The notes beneath the pieces were generated by a model. The model worked only from the letters and a program-made list of their open reading frames with translations, did not search any database and was not told the origin of the DNA. From NCBI RefSeq assembly GCF_013409045.1, contig NZ_JACCBT010000001.1, positions 5,828,001 to 5,892,000 of the forward strand: a stretch of DNA of 64,000 nt. The letters run 5' to 3'. The DNA comes from Actinomadura citrea. GTDB lineage: Bacteria; Actinomycetota; Actinomycetes; Streptosporangiales; Streptosporangiaceae. Positions 16,560 to 24,751 of this stretch are shown here, piece by piece (positions within the stretch are counted from its first letter, which is position 1; each line of letters starts with the position of its first letter). Both the position numbers and the translations under genes were made by a program.

Positions 16560-18715
16560 GGCGCGGTCAGGGTCGTCAGGTCGGCGAGCAGCTCCGAGAC
16601 GAGCACCGGGTCGACGCCGGCGAGACCGTTCCCGGCCGTGCGGGACGGGTCGCCGGGTGACGTGCCGATCCAGACCCGCTCGATCTTCTGGACGGGGTTC
16701 AGGTCGACGTAGCCCACCGCGATGCCGGGGCTCAGGTCGACCACGACGCTGACGCCGGGCGCGAGCGTGCGGGAGATCCAGTGCTCGATGCCGTTGTCCT
16801 GCGGGGCGCCGCGCCGCCACCCCGTGCGAGTGAGGCCGAGGACCCTGCCGGTGGGGACGGTCGGCCCCTCGAAGCGTTCGAGCCTGCCGCTGCTCCCCTC
16901 GCCGTCGGCGAGGGCGAGGACGGGCCGTCCCAGCTGGGGGAACGGCTGCAGGATCTCGTAGTCGGCGAACACCTGCGACCAGGCGGCCAGGGTGTCGCCC
17001 AGCAGCACGGGATGGGCGATCCGGACGTCCGCCGAAGCGGCGGGCTCGACGGTCTCGTCGTGCAGGTCGGCGAACGTCCGGTCCTCGGCGAGCCGGAACG
17101 CCCGGTCGCCGCTCAGCCAGACCAGCCGGCGGGCGAGATGCCACATCAGCGGGTGCGCGACGAGGAACGCGCCGAACTCGGCGCGCGTCCACGCGCGGCC
17201 CGTGACCATGGCCGACTCCAGCCGGGCCACCTCGGCGGAGGCGACCGCGCGGACGTCCTTCCTCAGCTCCGCGAACCGCCGGTAGGCGGCCGGGGCCAGG
17301 TCGGGGTCGTCCTTGGCGCCGGGTTTGGGCAGCGCCTTGCGGCGGGCGCCGCCCTCGTCCGACACCTGCGGCTTGAGCTGCTCGTCGAAGCCGACGACGA
17401 AGCGGCGCGGGCCGTAGTCGAGGGTGAGGGTCCCGTCGGCGTCCAGGCCGAAGTCGGGGACGAGCCGGTCGGCGAGCTGCCCGGCCGTCAGGCCGCGCCG
17501 CTCCGCGATCTGCGCCAGCTTGCGCTGCGCCTCGCCCCGCAGCCCCTTGTACCGGGACTTCTGCGCGATGCCGTTGAGGTGCGTCAGGGCGAGGTCGGTG
17601 CCGATGGCGACCAGCGCTTCGAGCCCCTGGACGGCGCTGCTGTACCCGCCGCTGCGCCCCGGCCACTCCCTGACCAGCGGCGCGAGCCGGCGGACGACCA
17701 CGTCGTCGCCGAAGCGTCCGAGGGCCGACAGCACGAACCCGCTGCCCTTGGGCATGCGCGCCGCCTGCCACGCCTCGAACTGCGCCCAGACGAGCGCGGT
17801 CAGCGACTCCGGCTCGCAGACCCGGGCGGCGCCGTCCACGACGCCGGTCACGTCGAGCCGGCCGCCCGGGCTCACCGTCAGGGCGAGCAGCAGGGTGCGG
17901 GCCGCCTCGCGCGGCAGCTCCCCGCCTTCCCGCAGGACCGGGCGGGGAAGGGCGTCGGTGTCGAGCCACTTCGGCAGGGACGGCGCCCTGACCGGCGGTT
18001 CGACGGGCGCGCCGCCGGGCGGCGCCGCGGCGAGGAGCCGGGCGACCGCCTCGGCCGCCTCGTCGCCGTGGACGCGCGCGGCCCCCACGACGTCGCCCTT
18101 GATGACCCGCAGGGCCTTGACCGCGCCCCGGCGCGGCCCGACCCGCTTGCCCAGCGCGTCCGGCACGAGGTAGGGGACGGCCGCCACGCCGTGCCGGTCG
18201 AACCACGCGTGCGCGAGCTTCTGGGCCGACTTGAGCCGGTAGAGCCAGTCGGCGACCAGCCGGGCCACGTCGGCGGACAGGAACGGCAGCACGACCGGGC
18301 CCGTCCCGTACGGGTTCTGCTTGGCCAGCCGGACCGCCACGTCCCAGGCGGCGGTCTCGAAACGCGCCACGATCGGCTGGAGGGAATGGTCGAAGTCCCA
18401 GGTCACGTGCGGCTCCCACCCGGCCAGCAGCGGCCGCGCGAGATGCTCGGGCGCCTGCGCGAGGAAACCCGCCCGCGTGGGCTCGTAGCCCATGCGCCCG
18501 TCGCGGAACTTCTCGGCGGCCTCCTCCCACTCGCCGTCCTGGAAGGACCCGTAGGGACGGACCGCGGCCCAGCTCTCGCGCTCGCCGGGCGCCCAGACGA
18601 CCGCGCGGTCGTCCGGCGCGGCCAGCCCGGGAACGATGATCGGCTCGTCGCCGGACGGCACGGGGGCCGGCCTGCGCGCCCACGGCGGGTCCAGCAGCGC
18701 CTTCGGCAGATCCAT
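16556..18715 (-). CDS. DUF4132 protein, short form lacking the N-terminal third
   Basis: This 719-residue paralogue begins MDLPKALLDPPWARRP, which lines up with residue ~385 of copy A and ~395 of copy C. It therefore has the whole conserved DUF4132 half (VPDFGLDADG, LDYGPRRF, FDEQL, LPKPGAKDDPDLAPAA) but not the N-terminal repeat region. The start lies 13 bases after the stop of copy C, so the pair is probably one operon. Length and clean start at a domain boundary argue for a real short form rather than decay, as the frame is intact to the end. Its nearest relative is copy C, from which it may have arisen by tandem duplication. Function is unknown; it may compete with or regulate the long forms. 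Confidence 0.88.
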   Translation of the reverse strand: MDLPKALLDPPWARRPAPVPSGDEPIIVPGLAAPDDRAVVWAPGERESWAAVRPYGSFQDGEWEEAAEKFRDGRMGYEPTRAGFLAQAPEHLARPLLAGWEPHVTWDFDHSLQPIVARFETAAWDVAVRLAKQNPYGTGPVVLPFLSADVARLVADWLYRLKSAQKLAHAWFDRHGVAAVPYLVPDALGKRVGPRRGAVKALRVIKGDVVGAARVHGDEAAEAVARLLAAAPPGGAPVEPPVRAPSLPKWLDTDALPRPVLREGGELPREAARTLLLALTVSPGGRLDVTGVVDGAARVCEPESLTALVWAQFEAWQAARMPKGSGFVLSALGRFGDDVVVRRLAPLVREWPGRSGGYSSAVQGLEALVAIGTDLALTHLNGIAQKSRYKGLRGEAQRKLAQIAERRGLTAGQLADRLVPDFGLDADGTLTLDYGPRRFVVGFDEQLKPQVSDEGGARRKALPKPGAKDDPDLAPAAYRRFAELRKDVRAVASAEVARLESAMVTGRAWTRAEFGAFLVAHPLMWHLARRLVWLSGDRAFRLAEDRTFADLHDETVEPAASADVRIAHPVLLGDTLAAWSQVFADYEILQPFPQLGRPVLALADGEGSSGRLERFEGPTVPTGRVLGLTRTGWRRGAPQDNGIEHWISRTLAPGVSVVVDLSPGIAVGYVDLNPVQKIERVWIGTSPGDPSRTAGNGLAGVDPVLVSELLADLTTLTAP

Positions 18716-18728
18716 GGGGGTTCTCTTC

Positions 18729-21700
18729 TCAGGTGAGCGTCGCCAGGTCGGCGAGGATCTCGGACACGGTGACCGGGTCGAGGTCGGCGAAGGAGCCCGT
18801 GGCGCCGCCGCCGAGCCACCGCTGCTCGGGTCGGCTCGCCAGGCCGACCGCCTCCAGCGTCTGGTCGGGCAGAGAGTCCACGGCGCCGACGGCGATGCCG
18901 GGATCGAGGTCGATGACGATGTACCGGCCCCCGGGGAGCCTCCGGGAGATGAAGGGTTCGATGCCCGCGTCCTGGGGCCCGCCGCGGTCCCAGCCGCGGG
19001 AGGTCAGGCCGAGCACCTTGCCGACCGGGACGGTCAGGCCCTCGAAGCGTTCGAGCCTGCCGTTCCTCCCCTCGTCGCCGGCCAGGGCGTGGACGGGACG
19101 TCCGAGCTGCGGGAACGGCTGCAGGATCTCGTAGTCGGCGAACACCTCCGACCAGGCGGCGAGCGAGCCTTCGAGGTCGACCGGATGCGCGACCCGGACC
19201 TCCGCCGGATCGGCGAGGGTGACGGCGTCGTCGTCGACGTCGGCGAACGTGCCGTCCTCCGCGACGCGGAACGCGATCGTCCCCCGGCCGTCGGACGCGA
19301 GCCACACCAGGCGCCGGACGAGGTGCCGGACGAGCGGGTGCCCGGCCAGCAGCTCCCGGAACTCCCGCACGGGCCGGCGGCGTTGCGCGACCATGGACGC
19401 CTCCAGGCGGCGGAGCTGGTCGGCGGCGACGGCCCGCACCTCCTTCTTCAGCGTCGAGAACGCCTTGTAGGCGGCCGGGGCGAGCTCGGGGTCGTCCTTG
19501 GCGCCGGGCTTGGGCAGCGCCTTGCGGCGGGCCCCGCTCTCATCCGCCACGTACGGCTTGAGCTGCTCGTCGAAGCCGACGACGAAGCGGCGCGGGCCGT
19601 AGTCGAGGGTGAGGGTCCCGTCGGCGTCCAGGCCGAAGTCGGGCACGAGCCGGTCGGCGAGCTGCTCGGCGGTCAGCTCCAGCCCGGCGGCGACCTCCTC
19701 GATCTTCTCCCGTGCCCTGGCCTTGAGCGCCTTGAACTTCACCCGCTGCGCGACGCCGTGCAGGTGCATGAGCGCCACGTCGGTGCCGATGGCGGCGAGG
19801 ATGTCCAGACCGGCGACGGCCTTGGCGTGCCCGCCGTCGCCGGGCCACGCCCGGATCACCGGGGTCAGGCGGCGGACGGTCTCGTCGTCGCCGGTCAGGC
19901 CGAGCTGCGCCAGCGCCCACCCGTCCTTCGACGGCGCGCCCTGCGCCTCCCACAGCCGGAACAGCCGCCAGCCGAACTCGGCGAGCGACTCCTCATCACA
20001 TGCGCCGCGGAGCACGGGCACCCCCGCGTAGACCTCACCGGGCCGGGACATCGCGAGCATCGTCAGAACGTGCCGCGCGGCGGCGTCCGGCAGCGCCCGC
20101 TCGCGGCCGCGCAGCAGGATCTGCGGGAGCAGGCGCACGTCGGCCCAGTCGCCGACGTGCGGCGGTTTCGCCGGGAGGACGTCCAGCGGGTCGGCCGTGA
20201 CCAGAGCCTCGATCGCGTCCGCCGCCCTGTCGCCGTGGACGCGGGCAGCCGTGACGACCGCCTCGGCGCCGTGCCGGGCGGCGACGAACCGCAGCGCGGC
20301 CTCGGCGGCGCGGCGCTGGGCGCCCGCCTTGCCGAGAGCGGGCGGCAGCAGGGCCGGGACGGCGCCCGTGCCGTGCCGCTGGAACCAGGTCTGCGCGGTC
20401 CTGCCCGCCTGCTTGAGCCGGACGAGCCAGTCGGCCATGAGCCGCGCGACCTCGTCGCTCAGGAACGGCAGGAGGACGGCGCCCGCGCCCGCGGGGTCGC
20501 GCCGGGCCGCGTGGACGGCCGGGTCCAGCGCGTCGAGCTCGAACCGGGCGACGACGACCCGCAACCATTCGTCCACGTACCACGGGTCGGGCGGCTCCCA
20601 GCCCGCCAGGAGCGGGCGGACGAGGTCCTCGGGCGCCTCGATGAACAGCATGGGCTGCTGGTGGGCGGGCAGCGCCCCGTTCTCGAACTTCTCCACCTGG
20701 ACGGGCCATTCCATGCGTTTCGCCCATCGCCAGAGATGGTGGAGGTCCTGCGTCCAGGCGTCCCGCTCGCCGGGCTCCCAGATGATGGAGCGCGTGCCGG
20801 GCGAGGCGAGGTCCTTGACGACGATGGGCCTGGCCTTCGTCCGGGGCCGGGTCCACGGCGGGTCCGCGAGCAGCGGCGGCAGGGCGCCGGCGGGCGCCTC
20901 GGGTACCCGCACGATGGTCTTGCGAAGCGCCTCGATCGCCGCGCGCGACTCCTCCGCAAGCTCCGGCAGCATCTCCTCCACCAGCTCGGGATGGGTGAGC
21001 AGGTGCGCCCGCAGCACCTCCTCCGCCTCCGGCGTCCGCGCGGCCGGGGCGAGCAGGCGCAGTGCCCGCCGCGGATACGCTCGCGCGGCGGCGATCACCG
21101 CGGGCTGGACGTACTTGTGGCGGACCCGGTCCACGAGCGCCTGGAACGCCTCGTCCACGGGCAGCCGGGCGAGCACGTCCAGCAGGTTCCGGTACGTCTC
21201 GGTGTCGGTGTACCGGCCCTCCAGCGCCCCGGCCACGAGCGGCACCGCGCCGGACGGCCCGACGCCGTCCACGAGGGTCGCGACGACGCTCGTCCTCCGG
21301 TCGTAGTAGCCGAGCGGCAGGGCGGCCGGATCGACCTGCTCCGGCCCGCCGAGCGAGCAGAAGAGCATCCACCGGTGCTGCGAGTGGGGCGGCAGGCCGA
21401 TGACCGCCGGGTCGGCGCGGACCTCGTCCACCCAGTCCTGCCTGGTCGGCACCAGGTAGGAGACGACCAGACGCTGCAGCGGCGTCCGGCGCCGGCCCGC
21501 CAGCTCCTCGACGGCCGCGGCGTACACGTCGTCGTCGGCGGCGGCCAGCAGGGCGCGCAGGTGCCGCGCCGCGCCCTCCTCCGCCCACCAGCCGCCGTGG
21601 TAGTCGGACGGCCGGGCCCACCGCGCACCGGTCCAGGTCGCCTTGCTTCCCGCCTGCTGGTAGTCGGCCGTGACGTCGCACAGCTCGGCGAAGGCGCACG

Positions 21701-22070
21701 CGGCGAACGGCAGGCCGTGCTCGGCGGCCCACGCATCCCGGAACGGGTCCTTCCCGCCGACTGCGAGCAGGCCGCGCTTGGACACCGCGACGGTCGCGAC
21801 CACCGCCGCGCCCAGCGCGTCCGCCTCGCCCTTCAGGTGGGCGCGGCCGTGCTCGGCCAGCTCGGGAGCCGTGCCGGGCAGGGCGAGGACGTCCTCGACC
21901 TCGGCTCGGGCGGCCTCCACCAGCGCCCGCGCCCTCCCCGCCGCCGCGGCGTCGGTCCGCGCCCGCGGCCACGGCCCCGGCCGGTCCCGGCGGGGATGGG
22001 CGATCCGCCGCCACGCGTCCGGCATCTCCCAGGTGCTCTCGTCGGCCGCCACCGGCCCCGCACTCGCCAT
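18729..22070 (-). CDS. DUF4132 protein, full length, copy C
   Basis: The product is 1,113 residues, close in size and layout to copy A: a helical N-terminal ~390 residues, then the conserved DUF4132 half starting LLADPPWTRP and including VPDFGLDADG, LDYGPRRF, FDEQL and LPKPGAKDDPELAPAA. The ATG at 22070 is confirmed by its upstream 24-base box, which is shared with copy A at the same spacing. It is followed after 13 bases by the short DUF4132 gene. Unlike copy A it has no MoxR, VWA or SWIM genes beside it, so it may act with the machine encoded 9 kb away, as the common promoter box suggests. Confidence 0.9.
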   Translation of the reverse strand: MASAGPVAADESTWEMPDAWRRIAHPRRDRPGPWPRARTDAAAAGRARALVEAARAEVEDVLALPGTAPELAEHGRAHLKGEADALGAAVVATVAVSKRGLLAVGGKDPFRDAWAAEHGLPFAACAFAELCDVTADYQQAGSKATWTGARWARPSDYHGGWWAEEGAARHLRALLAAADDDVYAAAVEELAGRRRTPLQRLVVSYLVPTRQDWVDEVRADPAVIGLPPHSQHRWMLFCSLGGPEQVDPAALPLGYYDRRTSVVATLVDGVGPSGAVPLVAGALEGRYTDTETYRNLLDVLARLPVDEAFQALVDRVRHKYVQPAVIAAARAYPRRALRLLAPAARTPEAEEVLRAHLLTHPELVEEMLPELAEESRAAIEALRKTIVRVPEAPAGALPPLLADPPWTRPRTKARPIVVKDLASPGTRSIIWEPGERDAWTQDLHHLWRWAKRMEWPVQVEKFENGALPAHQQPMLFIEAPEDLVRPLLAGWEPPDPWYVDEWLRVVVARFELDALDPAVHAARRDPAGAGAVLLPFLSDEVARLMADWLVRLKQAGRTAQTWFQRHGTGAVPALLPPALGKAGAQRRAAEAALRFVAARHGAEAVVTAARVHGDRAADAIEALVTADPLDVLPAKPPHVGDWADVRLLPQILLRGRERALPDAAARHVLTMLAMSRPGEVYAGVPVLRGACDEESLAEFGWRLFRLWEAQGAPSKDGWALAQLGLTGDDETVRRLTPVIRAWPGDGGHAKAVAGLDILAAIGTDVALMHLHGVAQRVKFKALKARAREKIEEVAAGLELTAEQLADRLVPDFGLDADGTLTLDYGPRRFVVGFDEQLKPYVADESGARRKALPKPGAKDDPELAPAAYKAFSTLKKEVRAVAADQLRRLEASMVAQRRRPVREFRELLAGHPLVRHLVRRLVWLASDGRGTIAFRVAEDGTFADVDDDAVTLADPAEVRVAHPVDLEGSLAAWSEVFADYEILQPFPQLGRPVHALAGDEGRNGRLERFEGLTVPVGKVLGLTSRGWDRGGPQDAGIEPFISRRLPGGRYIVIDLDPGIAVGAVDSLPDQTLEAVGLASRPEQRWLGGGATGSFADLDPVTVSEILADLATLT

Positions 22071-22078
22071 GAGCCCAC

Positions 22079-22102
22079 ACCGTAGGGGAGATCACCGACA
22101 AA
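22079..22102 (-). promoter_or_regulatory. Shared DUF4132 promoter box, copy C
   Basis: On the minus strand this reads TTTGTCGG, four bases, CTCC, one base, CTACGGT, and ends eight bases before the ATG at 22070. It matches the box upstream of copy A at 20 of 24 positions and identical distance. The box lies wholly in the 37-base gap after the flavoprotein gene, so the similarity is not due to coding constraint. Confidence 0.6.
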
Positions 22103-22107
22103 GGGGA

Positions 22108-23496
22108 TCAAGATCCGGAGCGCATGTCCTGCTCGACGGCGTCGGCGGCCTTGCGGGCGGCGACCAGGACGGGGTCCCAGACGGGTGCGAACGGCGGCGC
22201 GTAACCGAGGTCGAGTCCCGTCATCTCCTCGACCGTCATCCCGTTCCACAGCGCGATCGCCAGGCCGTCGACGCGCTTGGCGGCGTTCTCCTCGCCGACG
22301 ATCTGCGCACCGAGCAGCCGGCCGGAGCGGCGCTCGGCGATCAGTTTGGTCGTCATCGCGGCGGCGCCCGGGATGTAGCCGGCCCGGGTGGTGGACTCGA
22401 CGGCCACGCTCAGCGTCTCGAACCCGGCCGCGGCCGCCTCGGCCTCGTTCAGCCCGGTCCGCGCGACCTCCACCCGGCAGATCTTGGAGACGGCCGTGCC
22501 GACCACGCCGGGGAAGGTGGCGTAGCCGCCGCCGATGTTGATCCCGGCGACGCGGCCCTGCTTGTTGGCGTGCGTGCCGAGCGCGATCGCCACCGGCGCG
22601 CCCGACACCAGGTGGCGTGTCTCGACGCAGTCGCCCGCCGCCCACACCCGATCGGCGCGGGTGCGCATCCGCCGGTCGGTGACGATCCCGCCGGTCGGGC
22701 CGGTCTCGATCCCGGCGTCCTCGGCCAGCCCGGAGGCCGGCCGCACGCCGAGGCCGAGGACGACCAGGTCCGCGGGCAGCGTGTGGTCCCGCGTGCGGAC
22801 CGCGGTGACGTGCCCGTCCGGGGAGGCGTCGAAGCCCTCGACCGGCTCCCCCAGGTACAGCCGCACGCCGATGCCGCGCATCGCGTCCGCGACGATCGCG
22901 CCCATGTCCGGGTCGAGGGTGCGCATCGGCTGGTCGGCGAAGTCCACGAGCGAGACCTCCAGGCCGCGCATCACCATCGCCTCGGCCATCTCCAGGCCGA
23001 TGTAGCCGCCGCCCACCACGACGGCGCTGCGCGGGCTCCCCTCCTCGACGGCGCGGCGGATCGCCACGCCGTCGTCGAGGATCTGCACGCCGTGGACGCC
23101 CTTCGCGTCCACGCCGGGCAGCTCCGGGCGCGCGGGGACGGCGCCGGTCGCGATCACGAGCTGGTCGTAGGGCTCCCAGCGCTCGCCGCCGCCGTCGAGG
23201 GACCGGATCCGCACCCGGCCGCCGCCCGGGTCGATCTCCACGGCCTCGGTGCGCAGCCGCAGGTCGATGCCGCGCTCGCGGAACTCGGCGGGCGTGCGGG
23301 CGACGAGCGCGTCCAGCTCGTCCACCACGCCGCCGACGAAGTAGGGGATGCCGCACGCCGAGTAGGACGCGTGGTGCCCGCGCTCCACGGCGACGATCTC
23401 CAGCTCGTCCGGGCCGCGCAGCCGGCGGGCCTGGGACGCGGCGCTCATCCCCGCGGCGTCGCCCCCGATGACGAGCAGGCGTTCACGTGCGGCCAT
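22108..23496 (-). CDS. FAD-dependent oxidoreductase, CoA-disulfide reductase-like
   Basis: The 462-residue flavoprotein has an N-terminal FAD-binding GGDAAGMSA at 11-19, a single active-site cysteine in YSACGIPYF (Cys48), an NAD(P)H-binding VVGGGYIGLEMAE, an FAD-contact segment DRVWAAGDC, and a C-terminal dimerisation domain. The single-Cys SxCGxPY signature is that of CoA-disulfide reductases and NADH oxidase/peroxidases, which reduce CoA disulfide, persulfides or oxygen species. A strong GGGAGGA lies nine bases before the ATG. It is followed by the DUF4132 locus but is separated from it by that locus's own promoter. The neighbour upstream is an amidohydrolase on the same strand 41 bases away. 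Confidence 0.87.
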   Translation of the reverse strand: MAARERLLVIGGDAAGMSAASQARRLRGPDELEIVAVERGHHASYSACGIPYFVGGVVDELDALVARTPAEFRERGIDLRLRTEAVEIDPGGGRVRIRSLDGGGERWEPYDQLVIATGAVPARPELPGVDAKGVHGVQILDDGVAIRRAVEEGSPRSAVVVGGGYIGLEMAEAMVMRGLEVSLVDFADQPMRTLDPDMGAIVADAMRGIGVRLYLGEPVEGFDASPDGHVTAVRTRDHTLPADLVVLGLGVRPASGLAEDAGIETGPTGGIVTDRRMRTRADRVWAAGDCVETRHLVSGAPVAIALGTHANKQGRVAGINIGGGYATFPGVVGTAVSKICRVEVARTGLNEAEAAAAGFETLSVAVESTTRAGYIPGAAAMTTKLIAERRSGRLLGAQIVGEENAAKRVDGLAIALWNGMTVEEMTGLDLGYAPPFAPVWDPVLVAARKAADAVEQDMRSGS

Positions 23497-23537
23497 CCCG
23501 GTTCCTCCCGTTCGCCGGTTCCACCCGGAAGATCGAC

Positions 23538-24653
23538 TCACCCCAGACCGTAGACCCGGCGGGCGTTGCCGTAGGCCACCAGCCCCGCGACCCGCTCGGC
23601 GTCGCGGGCCGTCCAGGCGCCGTCCTCCACTCCCCCGGCCAGGAACCCGGCGAGCCCTCGCCGGAACAGCAGCGCCCCGAGGTGGTAGAGCTCGGCCAGC
23701 CCGAACGCGTCCGAGGAGTACAGCACCTTCCCGAACGGCGCCAGTTCCAGCAGCTCGGCGATGAGCGCGGGCGAGCGGTGCCCGAGGTTGTGGGTCGCCA
23801 GGCCCGCGTCGACGTACACGTTCGGCAGCACCTGCGCCAGGTACCCGGCGTGCCGGTGGAACGGGTAGTTGTGCAGCAGCATCGCGGGGATGGGGTCCAT
23901 GGCGCGCAGCAGCTCGATGAGCAGCAGCGGGTCGCCGCGGCGCAGGTCGGCGTCCGCGTCCCCGTAGCCGACGTGGAACTGGACGGGCAGCCCGGCGTCC
24001 ACCGCGCACCAGACGAGGAACCGGTGCAGGACCTCGTCGCACACGCGCGGCGGGGCGCCGCTGCTCTCCGCCGCGAGCATCAGCCGCCCGGCCGCGCCGG
24101 CGACCTCCGCCTCCGACGGCCGCACGCCCGACAGCTCCAGCCCGGCCCGGTAGGCGGCGATCGACTTGGCCCCCACGGCGTCCGCGGCCTGGAGCCGGGA
24201 CCGCACCTCGCCGGCGAACCGGCCCGCCTGGACGCCGTCCGCCGCCGCCCGCTCCGCGACGGACTCCAGCCGGACGATCTGGTGCGCCTCCGCCCCGGCC
24301 AGCCGGCCGAGGCCAGGCGGGTCGAGGATCACCTCCGGTGAGTAGCCGGTGTCGACGCAGAGCGCGTCGAGTCCGGCGGCGGCCAGGAACCGCCGGTTGA
24401 CCTCGGCGGCGCCCAGCTCGGCCCGGCGCGCCAGGTACTCGCCGGGCTCGGCGTGGGCGTCGAGGTCCAGGATCGGCGGGCACCAGCGCCGCAGCGCGAA
24501 CCCGACCTGGGTGTCGAACATGCTCACGCCGGGCGGCCCCGCGGTCTCCGCCTCGGTGAGCGTCTCCTCGAACGCCGTCCTGCCGAGGTCCTTGCCGAGG
24601 ACGCCATGGCAGTGGTGGTCGACCAGCCGCAGCGACTCCAGATACTCCAGCAC
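23538..24653 (-). CDS. Amidohydrolase (metal-dependent TIM-barrel), FluG N-domain-like
   Basis: With the GTG at 24653 the protein has 371 residues, beginning VLEYLESLRLVDHHCHGVL. Metal-ligand motifs of the amidohydrolase-2 family are visible: HHCH at 13-16, QFHVGYGD, LLHNYPFHRHAG and YSSDAFG. The frame is open to GTG codons at 24716 and 24731, but those lie in the promoter region of the divergent glutamine synthetase-like gene; GGGAGGA ten bases before 24653 supports the shorter form. The gene is head-to-head with a glutamine synthetase-like gene. In fungal and plant FluG/NodGS proteins, the same two domains are fused. The substrate is unknown; amide or gamma-glutamyl hydrolysis is a reasonable guess. 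Confidence 0.82.
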   Translation of the reverse strand: MLEYLESLRLVDHHCHGVLGKDLGRTAFEETLTEAETAGPPGVSMFDTQVGFALRRWCPPILDLDAHAEPGEYLARRAELGAAEVNRRFLAAAGLDALCVDTGYSPEVILDPPGLGRLAGAEAHQIVRLESVAERAAADGVQAGRFAGEVRSRLQAADAVGAKSIAAYRAGLELSGVRPSEAEVAGAAGRLMLAAESSGAPPRVCDEVLHRFLVWCAVDAGLPVQFHVGYGDADADLRRGDPLLLIELLRAMDPIPAMLLHNYPFHRHAGYLAQVLPNVYVDAGLATHNLGHRSPALIAELLELAPFGKVLYSSDAFGLAELYHLGALLFRRGLAGFLAGGVEDGAWTARDAERVAGLVAYGNARRVYGLG

Positions 24654-24670
24654 GGCTCCCGCATCCTCCC

Positions 24671-24698
24671 TGAAACACGACTGCGTTCTCTCTACGAT
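24671..24698 (+). promoter_or_regulatory. Putative promoter of the glutamine synthetase-like gene
   Basis: TGAAAC at 24671-24676 and TACGAT at 24693-24698 are 16 bases apart and fit a moderate housekeeping promoter. It would give a leader of about 45 bases that contains AGGAG before the GTG at 24752. Confidence 0.35.
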
Positions 24699-24751
24699 GC
24701 CCTTACGGAGCGTGTTCACCTCCGCCGCCACCCCACCAGGAGCCAGCCACC

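Noticed and set aside
24655..24751. A GlnR-type nitrogen control site upstream of the glutamine synthetase-like gene
   Set aside because: Only one GAAAC half-site is present (24672-24676); the paired GTnAC element at the required spacing is missing.
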